DNA from: Prosthecobacter sp.
GTDB taxonomy: Bacteria > Verrucomicrobiota > Verrucomicrobiia > Verrucomicrobiales > Verrucomicrobiaceae
Direction of reading: 5' to 3'
NCBI GenBank assembly: GCA_025869455.1
Contig: JAOZVT010000777.1
Span: 1 to 5,436, forward strand
Length of the DNA: 5,436 nucleotides
The position numbers and the translations under genes are program-made. The notes under the pieces were generated by a model that saw only the letters and a list, made by a program, of their open reading frames with translations, ran no database searches and was not told where the DNA came from. Positions 1 through 5,436 of the stretch are shown here, piece by piece (positions within the stretch are counted from its first letter, which is position 1; every line of letters begins with the position of its first letter).

Positions 1-3000
1 CCCCCCAAGGCACTCATGGCGGCAGTCTTATTGACTGCTCCATTGCTGCACGCTGACGCTCCTCTCTACACATGGGACGGAGATTTAAACACACCTGGCA
101 CCATTGAAAATACAGCTGGTGCCTGGAACCTAACGGACCTTCGTTGGTATGATGGAACGACCTATCAAACGTGGTCAAATAGCGCCATTGCCCAATTCGG
201 CAGCACCTCTAGCAATGTAGGTGCAGCCATTACCGTGGATCAGGCTTTCACTCTCGCGGGCTTGAATTTCCTGCCCTTTTTGGGGAACAGTCTGCCGAGT
301 GCAAATCTGGCCTATTCATTGACTGGCACAGGCTCACTGAACTTTGCACCCAACTCAGTCATCAGCATTGCCACAGGATCATCCAACGGAAGCTCGGGTA
401 TCATCCGCATGAAAGTCCCTGTCGCTGGCAGTGACCTAACCATCTTTAAACCTGAAGGAACTGCATTGGGCTACATTAGTTTTGATGTCAGTAATCCCGA
501 TCTAACGGGTATGCTTACTCTTAAAAGTGCGAATGCGATAACGGGTGGCATTTATGCGGCCATCAATCATACACGCTTCACAGGATTAAGCGGCCTAACC
601 GTTGAATCTGGATCTGTCGCTGCCGTTGGTGGAGGCGGCACCATCACCTTACCGATAACCATCGCTGGCATTGGTGTCTCAAGCTGGGGAGCTATCCGCA
701 TTGAATCCTCGAACAGTAATTTTGCAGGCGGCATCTTGCTCAGTGCAGACGCTCGGATTCACACTCACATCAATGTACTCAATGCCACGATCTCTAGTGC
801 TATCACAGAGACAGCAGGCGGCAGCAAGTCCTTCTCACGCACGGCTTATTCGCCCGTCAATACGACCTCCGTCTTAGCCATGACTTACAGTGGTGCCAAT
901 ACCTACACGGGTGACACCTCCTTTGGAAGAGTCTTGAATGTCAGCAGTACAAGTGAGAACTCGGGGACGGAAGGCGGTCTAAACATCTTGGACTTCACCA
1001 GCGCTACGGCACCGGATAACGACATCTTTTATCATGGCACAGCGCCGGGTTCTCTCAGCCTCATTGGTGGACTGGCCACGCCGACGGGAATGATTGTCAA
1101 TGGAGCCGCTGGTGAAACCAACAGCCAATCCTTTGTCACTTTAAATGTGCAACAAGGTGGCACCTCCATCGAGGTGAATTCAGGGGATGCTGGCACAGCC
1201 AATCTTAATCTAGGTGAGATCTCACGCTCAGATGCTGGCACGGTAGCTATCAAAGGCCCGGCCAGTGGCAGCATCACGGGAACATTTGGTGGTTCATCAG
1301 ATGTCTTTCTCGGCCCCTGGGCCACTTATACGAGTGCGGATGGCAAGAGCAGCACTTGGGCGGCCCTGAGTGGTGGCGCTATCGGAGCTTTTACAGGTGA
1401 TATTGAGCAGCCGAATGGAGCGACACTGGAGGATTCACTGACCGCCAATGTGCGTCTTTCCTCACTCTCGACGGGTGATGTAACCTTGGCGGGAGAAACG
1501 AACATCAGCACACTTTCCATGACGGATCAGACAGCGGATCGTCTCCTGGATATTGGCGCAGCCAACACACTTCGGCTGGCAGAGTTGGGCGGATTTCAAA
1601 TCATTCAATCCGCGAAAAGCCTGACGGTAGGAGCTCTGGGCGATGGCAGTGATCTGACTGCTGGAGGTTACTATAACTCGCCGGGTGAAATCATCTTAAC
1701 CAACCTCTCCAGCGAGAGCAATCTGACGATCAACTCTGACATCGTCAACAATGGCAGCGGTGTTATTTCCCTGGTTCTGAATGGCACCGGACGCACCATT
1801 CTAACAGGAGCGAACACCTTAACCGGCATGATTTCAGTGCACAGTGGGGTCTTAGAAATTCAGAGTGATCTTGCGTTAGGCGAAGCGGGAAGCAACATCA
1901 CCCGTGTCCTGGCAGGAGCTTCCCTGAATCTCTCCGGTGATATCACCACTTCCGAAAGCATTCGGGCGAGTGGACAGGGCGTGGCCCTGGATGGAGCCAT
2001 CCGTAACCTGAGTGGCACGAATACGATCAATTCCCTGCTGCGCGTGCAGAGCGCCACGCGGATTGCATCCGACAGCGGCACTTTGATTCTCACTGGCATC
2101 ACTGCTCAAATCAGCGGAACAGCCCTCACCTTTTCAGGCAATGGGGATATTGATGTGAAAGGCAACATCACGGCCACCTCAGGCATCCTGAACAAAGAAG
2201 GTTTTGGTACATTGACACTCAATGGCACCAGCACCGCCACAGGAGCCACGGCGCTGAAAAATGGTACGATGCATCTCAACTTTGCTGCGGACACCGCCCC
2301 CGCGACCAACATCCTCTACACGGGCGGCGCAGGCGGCGCGCTGTCCATGAGCAACAGTTCCATGCTCCGCCTCACTGGCAAAAGTGGGGCGACCAATAGC
2401 CAAAGCTTCACGACGCTGACCTTCAGCAATGCGGGCAATTACCGGATCTCGGCGGATCAAAATGGGGCGGACAGCTTGAGCCTCAGCTTCACCACCATCA
2501 CACGTCCAGCCAGTACTGTGGTACGCTTTGACCTACCAACCACAGGGACAATCAAAACGACGGCTGGAGCTAATAATGCGATCCTCACAGGAACAGGAGG
2601 AGTCGCCTACGCCACCATCGGTCTGAATGATTGGGCCGCCACCACCACGGCGGTAAGCAGCGTACGTAACATCGTAGGTTTATCCAGCATCTCTGGTTAT
2701 ACCAATAGCACAGCCTCCACCCTGTCAGGGAATGCGGACATTGCCGCTGGAGTCACGCTGACCACACTCGCCGCCAATACGGCCATCACCAGCCTGCGCT
2801 TCAATCAACCTCAAGATACCACCATCACGCAAGATGCGGCGGGGCGCATCCTGACCACGGGAGGCATTTTGGTCACGCCCGCAGTCGGTGCCCATGATGT
2901 CGTTATTTCGGCCAGCACGCTTCGTGCCCCCGCCAGTGCAGCTGACTTGGTCATCATTCAGAATAACACGGAAGGCGTTCTTAAACTCGTGGGCAAGATC

Positions 3001-4593
3001 AGCAACAATGCAGGAGCTGGCACAGCGGCACTCACGAAAGCAGGCCCTGGAACCTTAGTCATCGAAGCCCCCTCCGGTTATGTGTCTGGTGAAAATTACA
3101 CCGGAGCCACCCGCATCTTGGATGGGACTTTGCAGCTCACTTCTGGCACAGGTGCCAGCATCACCTATCCCCTGAGTTATAGCACCACCTTCACGCTGGG
3201 ATCAGGACAAGACAGTGGAAAATTGACGTTAGGGAGTGGCTCAGTTCCCATCATCCAATATGGGGGCCTGCGCACCGACGGCATTGGCACCAACAACGCG
3301 TTGGTAGGTGGCAGCACTGCCTTTTCCACCTTCCTCACCTATGTCTCAGGCACCTTTGATTTCCGCAATGGTTTCATTGGTGGCTCTGGCACCAATGAAA
3401 ACAATCTCAACCTAACCATCAGTATAGGAACGACTCAACTTGGGCCAGCCAACACCTTCAGCGGCAAAGCCAACATTGCCAGAAGCATTGTGGAAGTGAC
3501 CACCCTGGCGGATGTCGGACTCCCAAGTTCCCTGGGGACGGGCATTGCGAATAGCGCAGCGGCAATCATTGACATGACCACCCAAACGACTGCTGCCCTG
3601 GATGTGGATGCAACCTCCACGCTTCGCTACATCGGCAGCACGGATTCGGTGACGAACCGCCCCATTAGCCTTAAAAACACAGACGTGATTCGGGACATCA
3701 AAACCATCACGGCTGACATTGAAAACACAGGCACGGGCACGATCAAATTCACCAGCCCGTTTATCTCCGAGGGATCTAACACTGCCCCGCGCACCCTGAG
3801 ACTCGGCGGCACCAACACGGGCGCGAATGAAATTGTCAGCATGGGAGACACCATCGGTTATCCTTCCTCTCCAGGCGTGGTTTTGGAAAAATTCGGCACA
3901 GGTACTTGGTTGCTCACGGGGAACAGCCTTTATAGCGGTGGCACCATTGTTTCCGAAGGCACCCTACTGGCGCATAACGTGGATCGGGCAGGCTCTGCCA
4001 CAGGTCTTGGTTATGTCTCGGTGCAATATGGAGCCACCTTTGGAGGGATAGGGCGCGTTGCCCCCGCTGCCAATGAATTCATCATCATCAGCGGTGGCAC
4101 CTTAAGCATTGGTGACAGCACGCTGGAAACCTTAGCGGCAGGCACGCTGGAGCTTGCCACCAGCGGTAGCGGCATGCTCATCTTAGACAGTGGTACGATT
4201 GTGACTTTGGATATTTTCTCCCGTCCCGTGTACGTCAGCACGGGGCTTGAAGCTGGGGTAGCGACCCTTCAGACGGCGGACATGCTGGTCGTATCAGGTT
4301 ATGCTTACTTAGGCACTGACAGCATCCTTCGTGTGGGAAACCCGAATCAAGTGACCGACTTTCAAGCCGGAGATCAGTGGCAGTTGTTTGACTGGAGCGG
4401 CCTAACAGACACAGGAATAGGCACCTTTGCCCAAACGGAACTCCCCGACCTAAGTCCAGGTCTAGCCTGGGATCTGAGTGAGCTTTATACCTCCGGCACT
4501 CTTAGCGTCAGCCTCGTCCCAGAGCCGTCTAGAGCCGCCTTGCTGATGGTGTTTGGCATTGCCTTCGTGGGTCGGCGCAGACGCAGCCTTTGA
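1..4593 (+). CDS. Giant autotransporter-associated beta-strand repeat protein with PEP-CTERM sorting tag (5' end probably outside window)
   Basis: Exported, probably surface-attached or secreted beta-helix protein; no enzymatic motif is visible. Numbered from the ATG at 16, residues 1-15 (MAAVLLTAPLLHADA) are a signal-peptide core, with cleavage likely near HA or ADA. That ATG gives no basic n-region and has only a weak AAGG ahead of it, and the frame stays open to base 1 with a Lys codon at 7-9, so the real start is probably upstream. Residues 18-90 resemble the usual N-terminal W-x-G...W region of this family. Beta-strand repeats (PF12951/TIGR02601 style: GxGTLxLxGxNTYTGxTxxxxGTLxL) are seen near 285-306, 586-615, 724-756, 1005-1041, 1139-1165 and 1290-1321. 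A module with NSQSF occurs twice (322-502 and 754-929). The C-terminus has PEP at 1502-1504, a hydrophobic helix (about 1507-1519) and RRRR (1520-1523), the target form for an exosortase. No autotransporter beta-barrel follows. Composition is Gly/Ser/Thr/Ala-rich and no Cys is seen. Family assignment is firm; biological role unknown. Confidence 0.93.
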   Translation, partial: PPKALMAAVLLTAPLLHADAPLYTWDGDLNTPGTIENTAGAWNLTDLRWYDGTTYQTWSNSAIAQFGSTSSNVGAAITVDQAFTLAGLNFLPFLGNSLPSANLAYSLTGTGSLNFAPNSVISIATGSSNGSSGIIRMKVPVAGSDLTIFKPEGTALGYISFDVSNPDLTGMLTLKSANAITGGIYAAINHTRFTGLSGLTVESGSVAAVGGGGTITLPITIAGIGVSSWGAIRIESSNSNFAGGILLSADARIHTHINVLNATISSAITETAGGSKSFSRTAYSPVNTTSVLAMTYSGANTYTGDTSFGRVLNVSSTSENSGTEGGLNILDFTSATAPDNDIFYHGTAPGSLSLIGGLATPTGMIVNGAAGETNSQSFVTLNVQQGGTSIEVNSGDAGTANLNLGEISRSDAGTVAIKGPASGSITGTFGGSSDVFLGPWATYTSADGKSSTWAALSGGAIGAFTGDIEQPNGATLEDSLTANVRLSSLSTGDVTLAGETNISTLSMTDQTADRLLDIGAANTLRLAELGGFQIIQSAKSLTVGALGDGSDLTAGGYYNSPGEIILTNLSSESNLTINSDIVNNGSGVISLVLNGTGRTILTGANTLTGMISVHSGVLEIQSDLALGEAGSNITRVLAGASLNLSGDITTSESIRASGQGVALDGAIRNLSGTNTINSLLRVQSATRIASDSGTLILTGITAQISGTALTFSGNGDIDVKGNITATSGILNKEGFGTLTLNGTSTATGATALKNGTMHLNFAADTAPATNILYTGGAGGALSMSNSSMLRLTGKSGATNSQSFTTLTFSNAGNYRISADQNGADSLSLSFTTITRPASTVVRFDLPTTGTIKTTAGANNAILTGTGGVAYATIGLNDWAATTTAVSSVRNIVGLSSISGYTNSTASTLSGNADIAAGVTLTTLAANTAITSLRFNQPQDTTITQDAAGRILTTGGILVTPAVGAHDVVISASTLRAPASAADLVIIQNNTEGVLKLVGKISNNAGAGTAALTKAGPGTLVIEAPSGYVSGENYTGATRILDGTLQLTSGTGASITYPLSYSTTFTLGSGQDSGKLTLGSGSVPIIQYGGLRTDGIGTNNALVGGSTAFSTFLTYVSGTFDFRNGFIGGSGTNENNLNLTISIGTTQLGPANTFSGKANIARSIVEVTTLADVGLPSSLGTGIANSAAAIIDMTTQTTAALDVDATSTLRYIGSTDSVTNRPISLKNTDVIRDIKTITADIENTGTGTIKFTSPFISEGSNTAPRTLRLGGTNTGANEIVSMGDTIGYPSSPGVVLEKFGTGTWLLTGNSLYSGGTIVSEGTLLAHNVDRAGSATGLGYVSVQYGATFGGIGRVAPAANEFIIISGGTLSIGDSTLETLAAGTLELATSGSGMLILDSGTIVTLDIFSRPVYVSTGLEAGVATLQTADMLVVSGYAYLGTDSILRVGNPNQVTDFQAGDQWQLFDWSGLTDTGIGTFAQTELPDLSPGLAWDLSELYTSGTLSVSLVPEPSRAALLMVFGIAFVGRRRRSL
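979..1521 (+). repeat. Protein-level repeat module, copy 1 (NSQSF module)
   Basis: Residues 322-502 of the large protein form the first copy of an internal module. It begins LNILDFTSATAP, passes through IFYHG and PGSLSLIGG, and carries the signature GETNSQSFVTLNV around residues 366-378. It then has a LGPWATY segment and ends NISTLSM. Copy 2 follows the same order of landmarks 425 residues later. The underlying DNA has diverged widely (different codons even inside NSQSF), so this is an old duplication or a family-wide domain and not a recent tandem copy. In verrucomicrobial proteins of this class the same module commonly precedes a beta-strand repeat. Confidence 0.7.
2275..2802 (+). repeat. 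Protein-level repeat module, copy 2 (NSQSF module)
   Basis: Residues 754-929 form the second copy. Landmarks in order are LNFAADTAP, NILYTG, GGALSM, GATNSQSFTTLTF (791-803), SLSLSFTTITRPASTVVRFDLP, GLNDWAA, GYTNSTAS and AITSLRF. This copy is nearer to the pattern I associate with the family (ITR...GTTVxFxLP, then NDWA) than copy 1, where the ITR segment reads ISRSDAGTVAIKGP. It is followed by a linker (GGILVTPAVGAHDVVIS) and then a strong beta-strand repeat at 1005-1041 (LTKAGPGTLVIE). The two copies give the protein a two-block layout: module, strand repeats, module, strand repeats, PEP-CTERM. Confidence 0.7.
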
Positions 4594-4648
4594 GATCCAG
4601 AGCGGAAAAGATGCATTGCCGCGATCGGCGTTCCCAAATGACAAAAGC

Positions 4649-4733
4649 GTCGCAGAGTGACTCGCGAACCCGTCGCCATACCTGATCCATCAAGTCTGGG
4701 GAAAAGCGACCTGTTCGCGTGTCGCGCTGCGAT
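4649..4733 (+). repeat. 28-base imperfect inverted repeat with 29-base spacer; possible terminator of the large gene
   Basis: Left arm 4649-4676 faces right arm 4706-4733 without gaps. By my count there are 22 Watson-Crick pairs, 2 G-T pairs and 4 mismatched positions. The longest blocks are CGCGAAC/GTTCGCG (4663-4669 / 4713-4719), TCGCAG/CTGCGA (4650-4655 / 4727-4732) and GTCGC/GCGAC (4672-4676 / 4706-4710). The spacer is 4677-4705. A run of five T lies at 4737-4741, just after the right arm, and short AAA/TTT pairing (4643-4645 / 4737-4739) could extend the stem. It starts 55 bases after the stop of the large gene, so it may end that transcript, but the 29-base spacer and interrupted stem are unlike a classic intrinsic terminator. 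A palindromic repeat element is an equal alternative. Confidence 0.6.
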
Positions 4734-4741
4734 ACCTTTTT

Positions 4742-4786
4742 CGCGGCCTAACATTGAATGCGTTTTCCGGCCTTGAAAGGCCGCGC
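4742..4786. repeat. Competing hairpins around GGCCTTGAAAGGCC
   Basis: CGGCCT at 4768-4773 pairs perfectly with AGGCCG at 4778-4783 across a TGAA loop. The same right-hand bases also fit an upstream segment: CGCGGCC at 4742-4748 is the exact complement of GGCCGCG at 4779-4785. The two stems therefore exclude each other. No T-run follows on either strand close enough for a terminator. This may be part of a larger palindromic element together with its neighbours. Confidence 0.5.
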
Positions 4787-4797
4787 TAAGACTCGGC

Positions 4798-4828
4798 TGC
4801 CGCTCTGCGGCAAAGAGGATCAGAGCGG
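4798..4828. repeat. Overlapping hairpins TGCCGC-TCT-GCGGCA and CCGCTCTG...CAGAGCGG
   Basis: TGCCGC (4798-4803) pairs with GCGGCA (4807-4812) across TCT. Alternatively CCGCTCTG (4800-4807) pairs with CAGAGCGG (4821-4828), an 8-base perfect match with a 13-base loop. The bases are shared, so only one can form at a time. TTGCCGC at 4616-4622 also matches GCGGCAA at 4807-4813 in inverted orientation, linking this hairpin to the far left side of the block. Confidence 0.5.
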
Positions 4829-4875
4829 ATCACCAGCATGCACCCCTGAAAAGGCTTCCCATGATCAGATTTCTG

Positions 4876-4882
4876 AAGGAGG
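4876..4882 (+). promoter_or_regulatory. Isolated Shine-Dalgarno-like AAGGAGG
   Basis: AAGGAGG is a near-perfect anti-16S match, nine bases before a GTG at 4892. That frame encodes only seven codons (4892-4912, stop TGA at 4913-4915). An ATG at 4912 overlaps that stop (ATGA) and opens a 15-codon frame to TAA at 4957-4959. No substantial gene follows, and AGGAG (4877-4881) can pair with CTCCT (4901-4905), which would mask it. It may be a leader or minigene remnant, or simply chance in a non-coding gap. Confidence 0.2.
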
Positions 4883-5001
4883 AATCCCTTCGTGACGATT
4901 CTCCTGATTCGATGAATTCCGCCGATCTGTATCGCAAATCGTCTAACCCAAAAGATTAACCCCTTCCTCAAGAAGCCTGGAAACAGCCTAACCAAAAGTA
5001 A

Positions 5002-5031
5002 AAAGAGCCTTTCGATTTCGAAAGGCTCTTT
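5002..5031 (-). terminator. Strong intrinsic terminator for the - strand gene, possibly bidirectional
   Basis: AAAGAGCCTTTCG (5002-5014) pairs perfectly over 13 bp with CGAAAGGCTCTTT (5019-5031) across the loop ATTT. Read on the - strand, it starts 27 bases after the stop of the repeat-protein gene, and the descending arm runs into TTTTTACTTTTGG, a good U-tract. On the + strand the stem is followed by TTTCTTCTT, a poorer but usable tract, so it could also stop read-through from the large gene. This is the clearest regulatory element in the window. Confidence 0.88.
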
Positions 5032-5058
5032 CTTCTTGGCTTTAGATTCTGCTCCCGA

Positions 5059-5436
5059 TTATGGGGCCTGGATCTGGCTGGTGCTGCCGTCGGTAAAGGT
5101 GATGTTGATCACTGTCAGGCCGGTGCTGTCCATCACGGGTTGTTCCCAGCGGCGATCCGTCGAGTTCGACCCGGGCAGGTCCATTTTCTCCACGGTTTTA
5201 TTGCCTTCCGTTGTGTTGATCACGTCGCCTTTGCGGATCACTAAGGTCAGGGCTCCGCCGCTGGCGGCACTCTTCCACACACCTTGGTTGTTGTCCGTTG
5301 TTGTGTCTCCACCCGCCAATGTTCCCAGGAAGGCGTATTGATCATTCCCGCCCACCACCGGCAGGTCAAAGCCGCTGAAGCTGGCTCCGGTTGTCCCTGG
5401 GGCGGCGTCTCCTACTGCCACGCCTAGCTGCATGCT
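5059..5436 (-). CDS. C-terminal fragment of a GD-x-APG / GVW tandem-repeat protein (DUF7453-like), 5' end outside window
   Basis: The frame is open to the right edge (a Ser codon precedes the Met at 5433), so that Met is probably internal and only the last 125 or so residues are visible. Numbered from this Met, the order is AVGDAAPGTTGASFSGFDLPVV (residues 6-27), YAFLGTLAGG (32-41), NQGVWKSA (48-55), LTLVIRKGDVI (61-71), then a second, shorter round ending MDSTGLTVINITFTDGS. The alternation of G-D-x-x-PG, atF..f..P, GVW and LVxRxGD resembles the repeated units of DUF7453-type exported proteins of Planctomycetes and Verrucomicrobia, a family I name from memory. The end (SQIQAP) has no PEP-CTERM tag or membrane segment. 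The gene converges on the large + strand gene and is followed at 27 bases by a strong terminator. Coding status is well supported; function unknown. Confidence 0.8.
   Translation of the reverse strand, partial: SMQLGVAVGDAAPGTTGASFSGFDLPVVGGNDQYAFLGTLAGGDTTTDNNQGVWKSAASGGALTLVIRKGDVINTTEGNKTVEKMDLPGSNSTDRRWEQPVMDSTGLTVINITFTDGSTSQIQAP

Larger units (their letters stand above)
4598..4829. repeat. Block bounded by 9-base direct repeats CAGAGCGGA; possible small REP/MITE-like element
   Basis: CAGAGCGGA occurs at 4598-4606 and again at 4821-4829 in the same orientation, in similar surroundings (GATCCAGAGCGGA and GATCAGAGCGGA). Between them lie the large inverted repeat and the other hairpins, and there is a short subterminal inverted pair TTGCCGC / GCGGCAA (4616-4622 / 4807-4813). 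This pattern could be a non-autonomous element with a target duplication, or a composite of palindromic repeats. One 9-base repeat in one copy of the sequence is weak evidence, and no transposase or recognised IS end is present. Confidence 0.25.
4594..5058. other. Intergenic region between convergent genes, rich in inverted repeats
   Basis: This 465-base gap separates the stop codons of the two convergent genes. I see no convincing protein gene and no tRNA or rRNA. Bases 4594-4830 are GC-rich with repeated GCG/CGC words and at least three nested or competing inverted repeats. Bases 4831-5001 are plainer and hold only a ribosome-binding-like sequence with two minigenes and a short imperfect stem (4877-4881 and 4883-4886 against 4897-4905). 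The region ends in a strong hairpin terminator at 5002-5031. A near-repeat TCTAACCCAAAAG / CCTAACCAAAAG occurs at 4942-4954 and 4987-4998; it may be chance. Confidence 0.75.

Noticed and set aside
1032..2460. Several 64-97 codon frames on the - strand within the large gene
   Set aside because: They are shadows of the Gly/Ser/Thr-rich coding sequence, with Val/Pro/Arg-rich products lacking any motif.
4462..4644. Open frame of 60 codons on the - strand over the stop of the large gene
   Set aside because: It lies mostly antisense to a convincing coding sequence and has no ribosome-binding site or motif that I can see.
4485..4754. Open frame of 89 codons on the - strand across the end of the large gene and into the gap
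   Set aside because: It is antisense to the PEP-CTERM coding end, its codons are dominated by the palindromic repeat block, and its Arg-rich product has no recognisable motif. It is best explained as a chance frame in GC-rich repeat DNA.
4742..4828. Hairpins considered as an intrinsic terminator for the large gene
   Set aside because: Neither stem is followed by a T-run on the + strand, so they do not fit an intrinsic terminator; the nearby T5 run lies before them.
4786..4995. Open frame of 69 codons on the - strand inside the gap
   Set aside because: It starts only 7 bases beyond the base of the - strand terminator stem, has no family resemblance and includes the overlapping hairpins at 4798-4828.
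4594..5058. CRISPR array, tRNA or riboswitch in the gap
   Set aside because: There is no regularly spaced repeat, no cloverleaf with an acceptor-like end, and no downstream + strand gene for a riboswitch to control.
5036..5341. Open frame of 101 codons on the + strand at the right end
   Set aside because: It is the antisense shadow of the - strand repeat-protein gene, whose product has clear repeated motifs and a well-placed terminator.

Overview
The window holds the end of a very large exported-protein gene on the + strand, a 465-base non-coding gap, and the 3' end of a second, convergent gene on the - strand. The large protein joins autotransporter-associated beta-strand repeats to a C-terminal PEP-CTERM sorting tag (V-PEP-SRAALL, hydrophobic stretch, RRRR). 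That combination, and the duplicated module carrying the NSQSF signature, is typical of Gram-negative-type PVC bacteria, above all Verrucomicrobiota (Verrucomicrobium/Prosthecobacter-like). The assignment is inferred from protein style; there is no rRNA or housekeeping marker to confirm it.

Layout: (1) Bases 1-4593, + strand: about 1,530 codons of a secreted or cell-surface beta-helix protein. The reading frame is open to the left edge and the visible signal peptide lacks a proper basic n-region, so the true start probably lies just outside the window. (2) Bases 4594-5058: no convincing gene. The first half (about 4594-4830) is packed with inverted repeats, including a 28-base gapless imperfect inverted repeat (4649-4676 / 4706-4733) ending near a T-run. 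A 9-base direct repeat bounds this block, so it could be a small mobile or REP/MITE-like element rather than, or as well as, a terminator. The second half holds a strong ribosome-binding-like AAGGAGG followed by two overlapping minigenes of doubtful reality. It ends with a clear 13-bp hairpin terminator (5002-5031) serving the - strand gene. (3) Bases 5059-5436, - strand: C-terminal fragment of a repeat protein with GD-x-APG / GVW / LVxRxGD motifs, probably also an exported protein, cut by the right edge.

The two genes converge and do not form an operon. Both look like extracellular or envelope repeat proteins, but nothing in the sequence links their functions. There is no clear sign of a previously undescribed defence, RNA or enzymatic system. 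The part most worth a second look is the structured intergenic block at 4594-4830.
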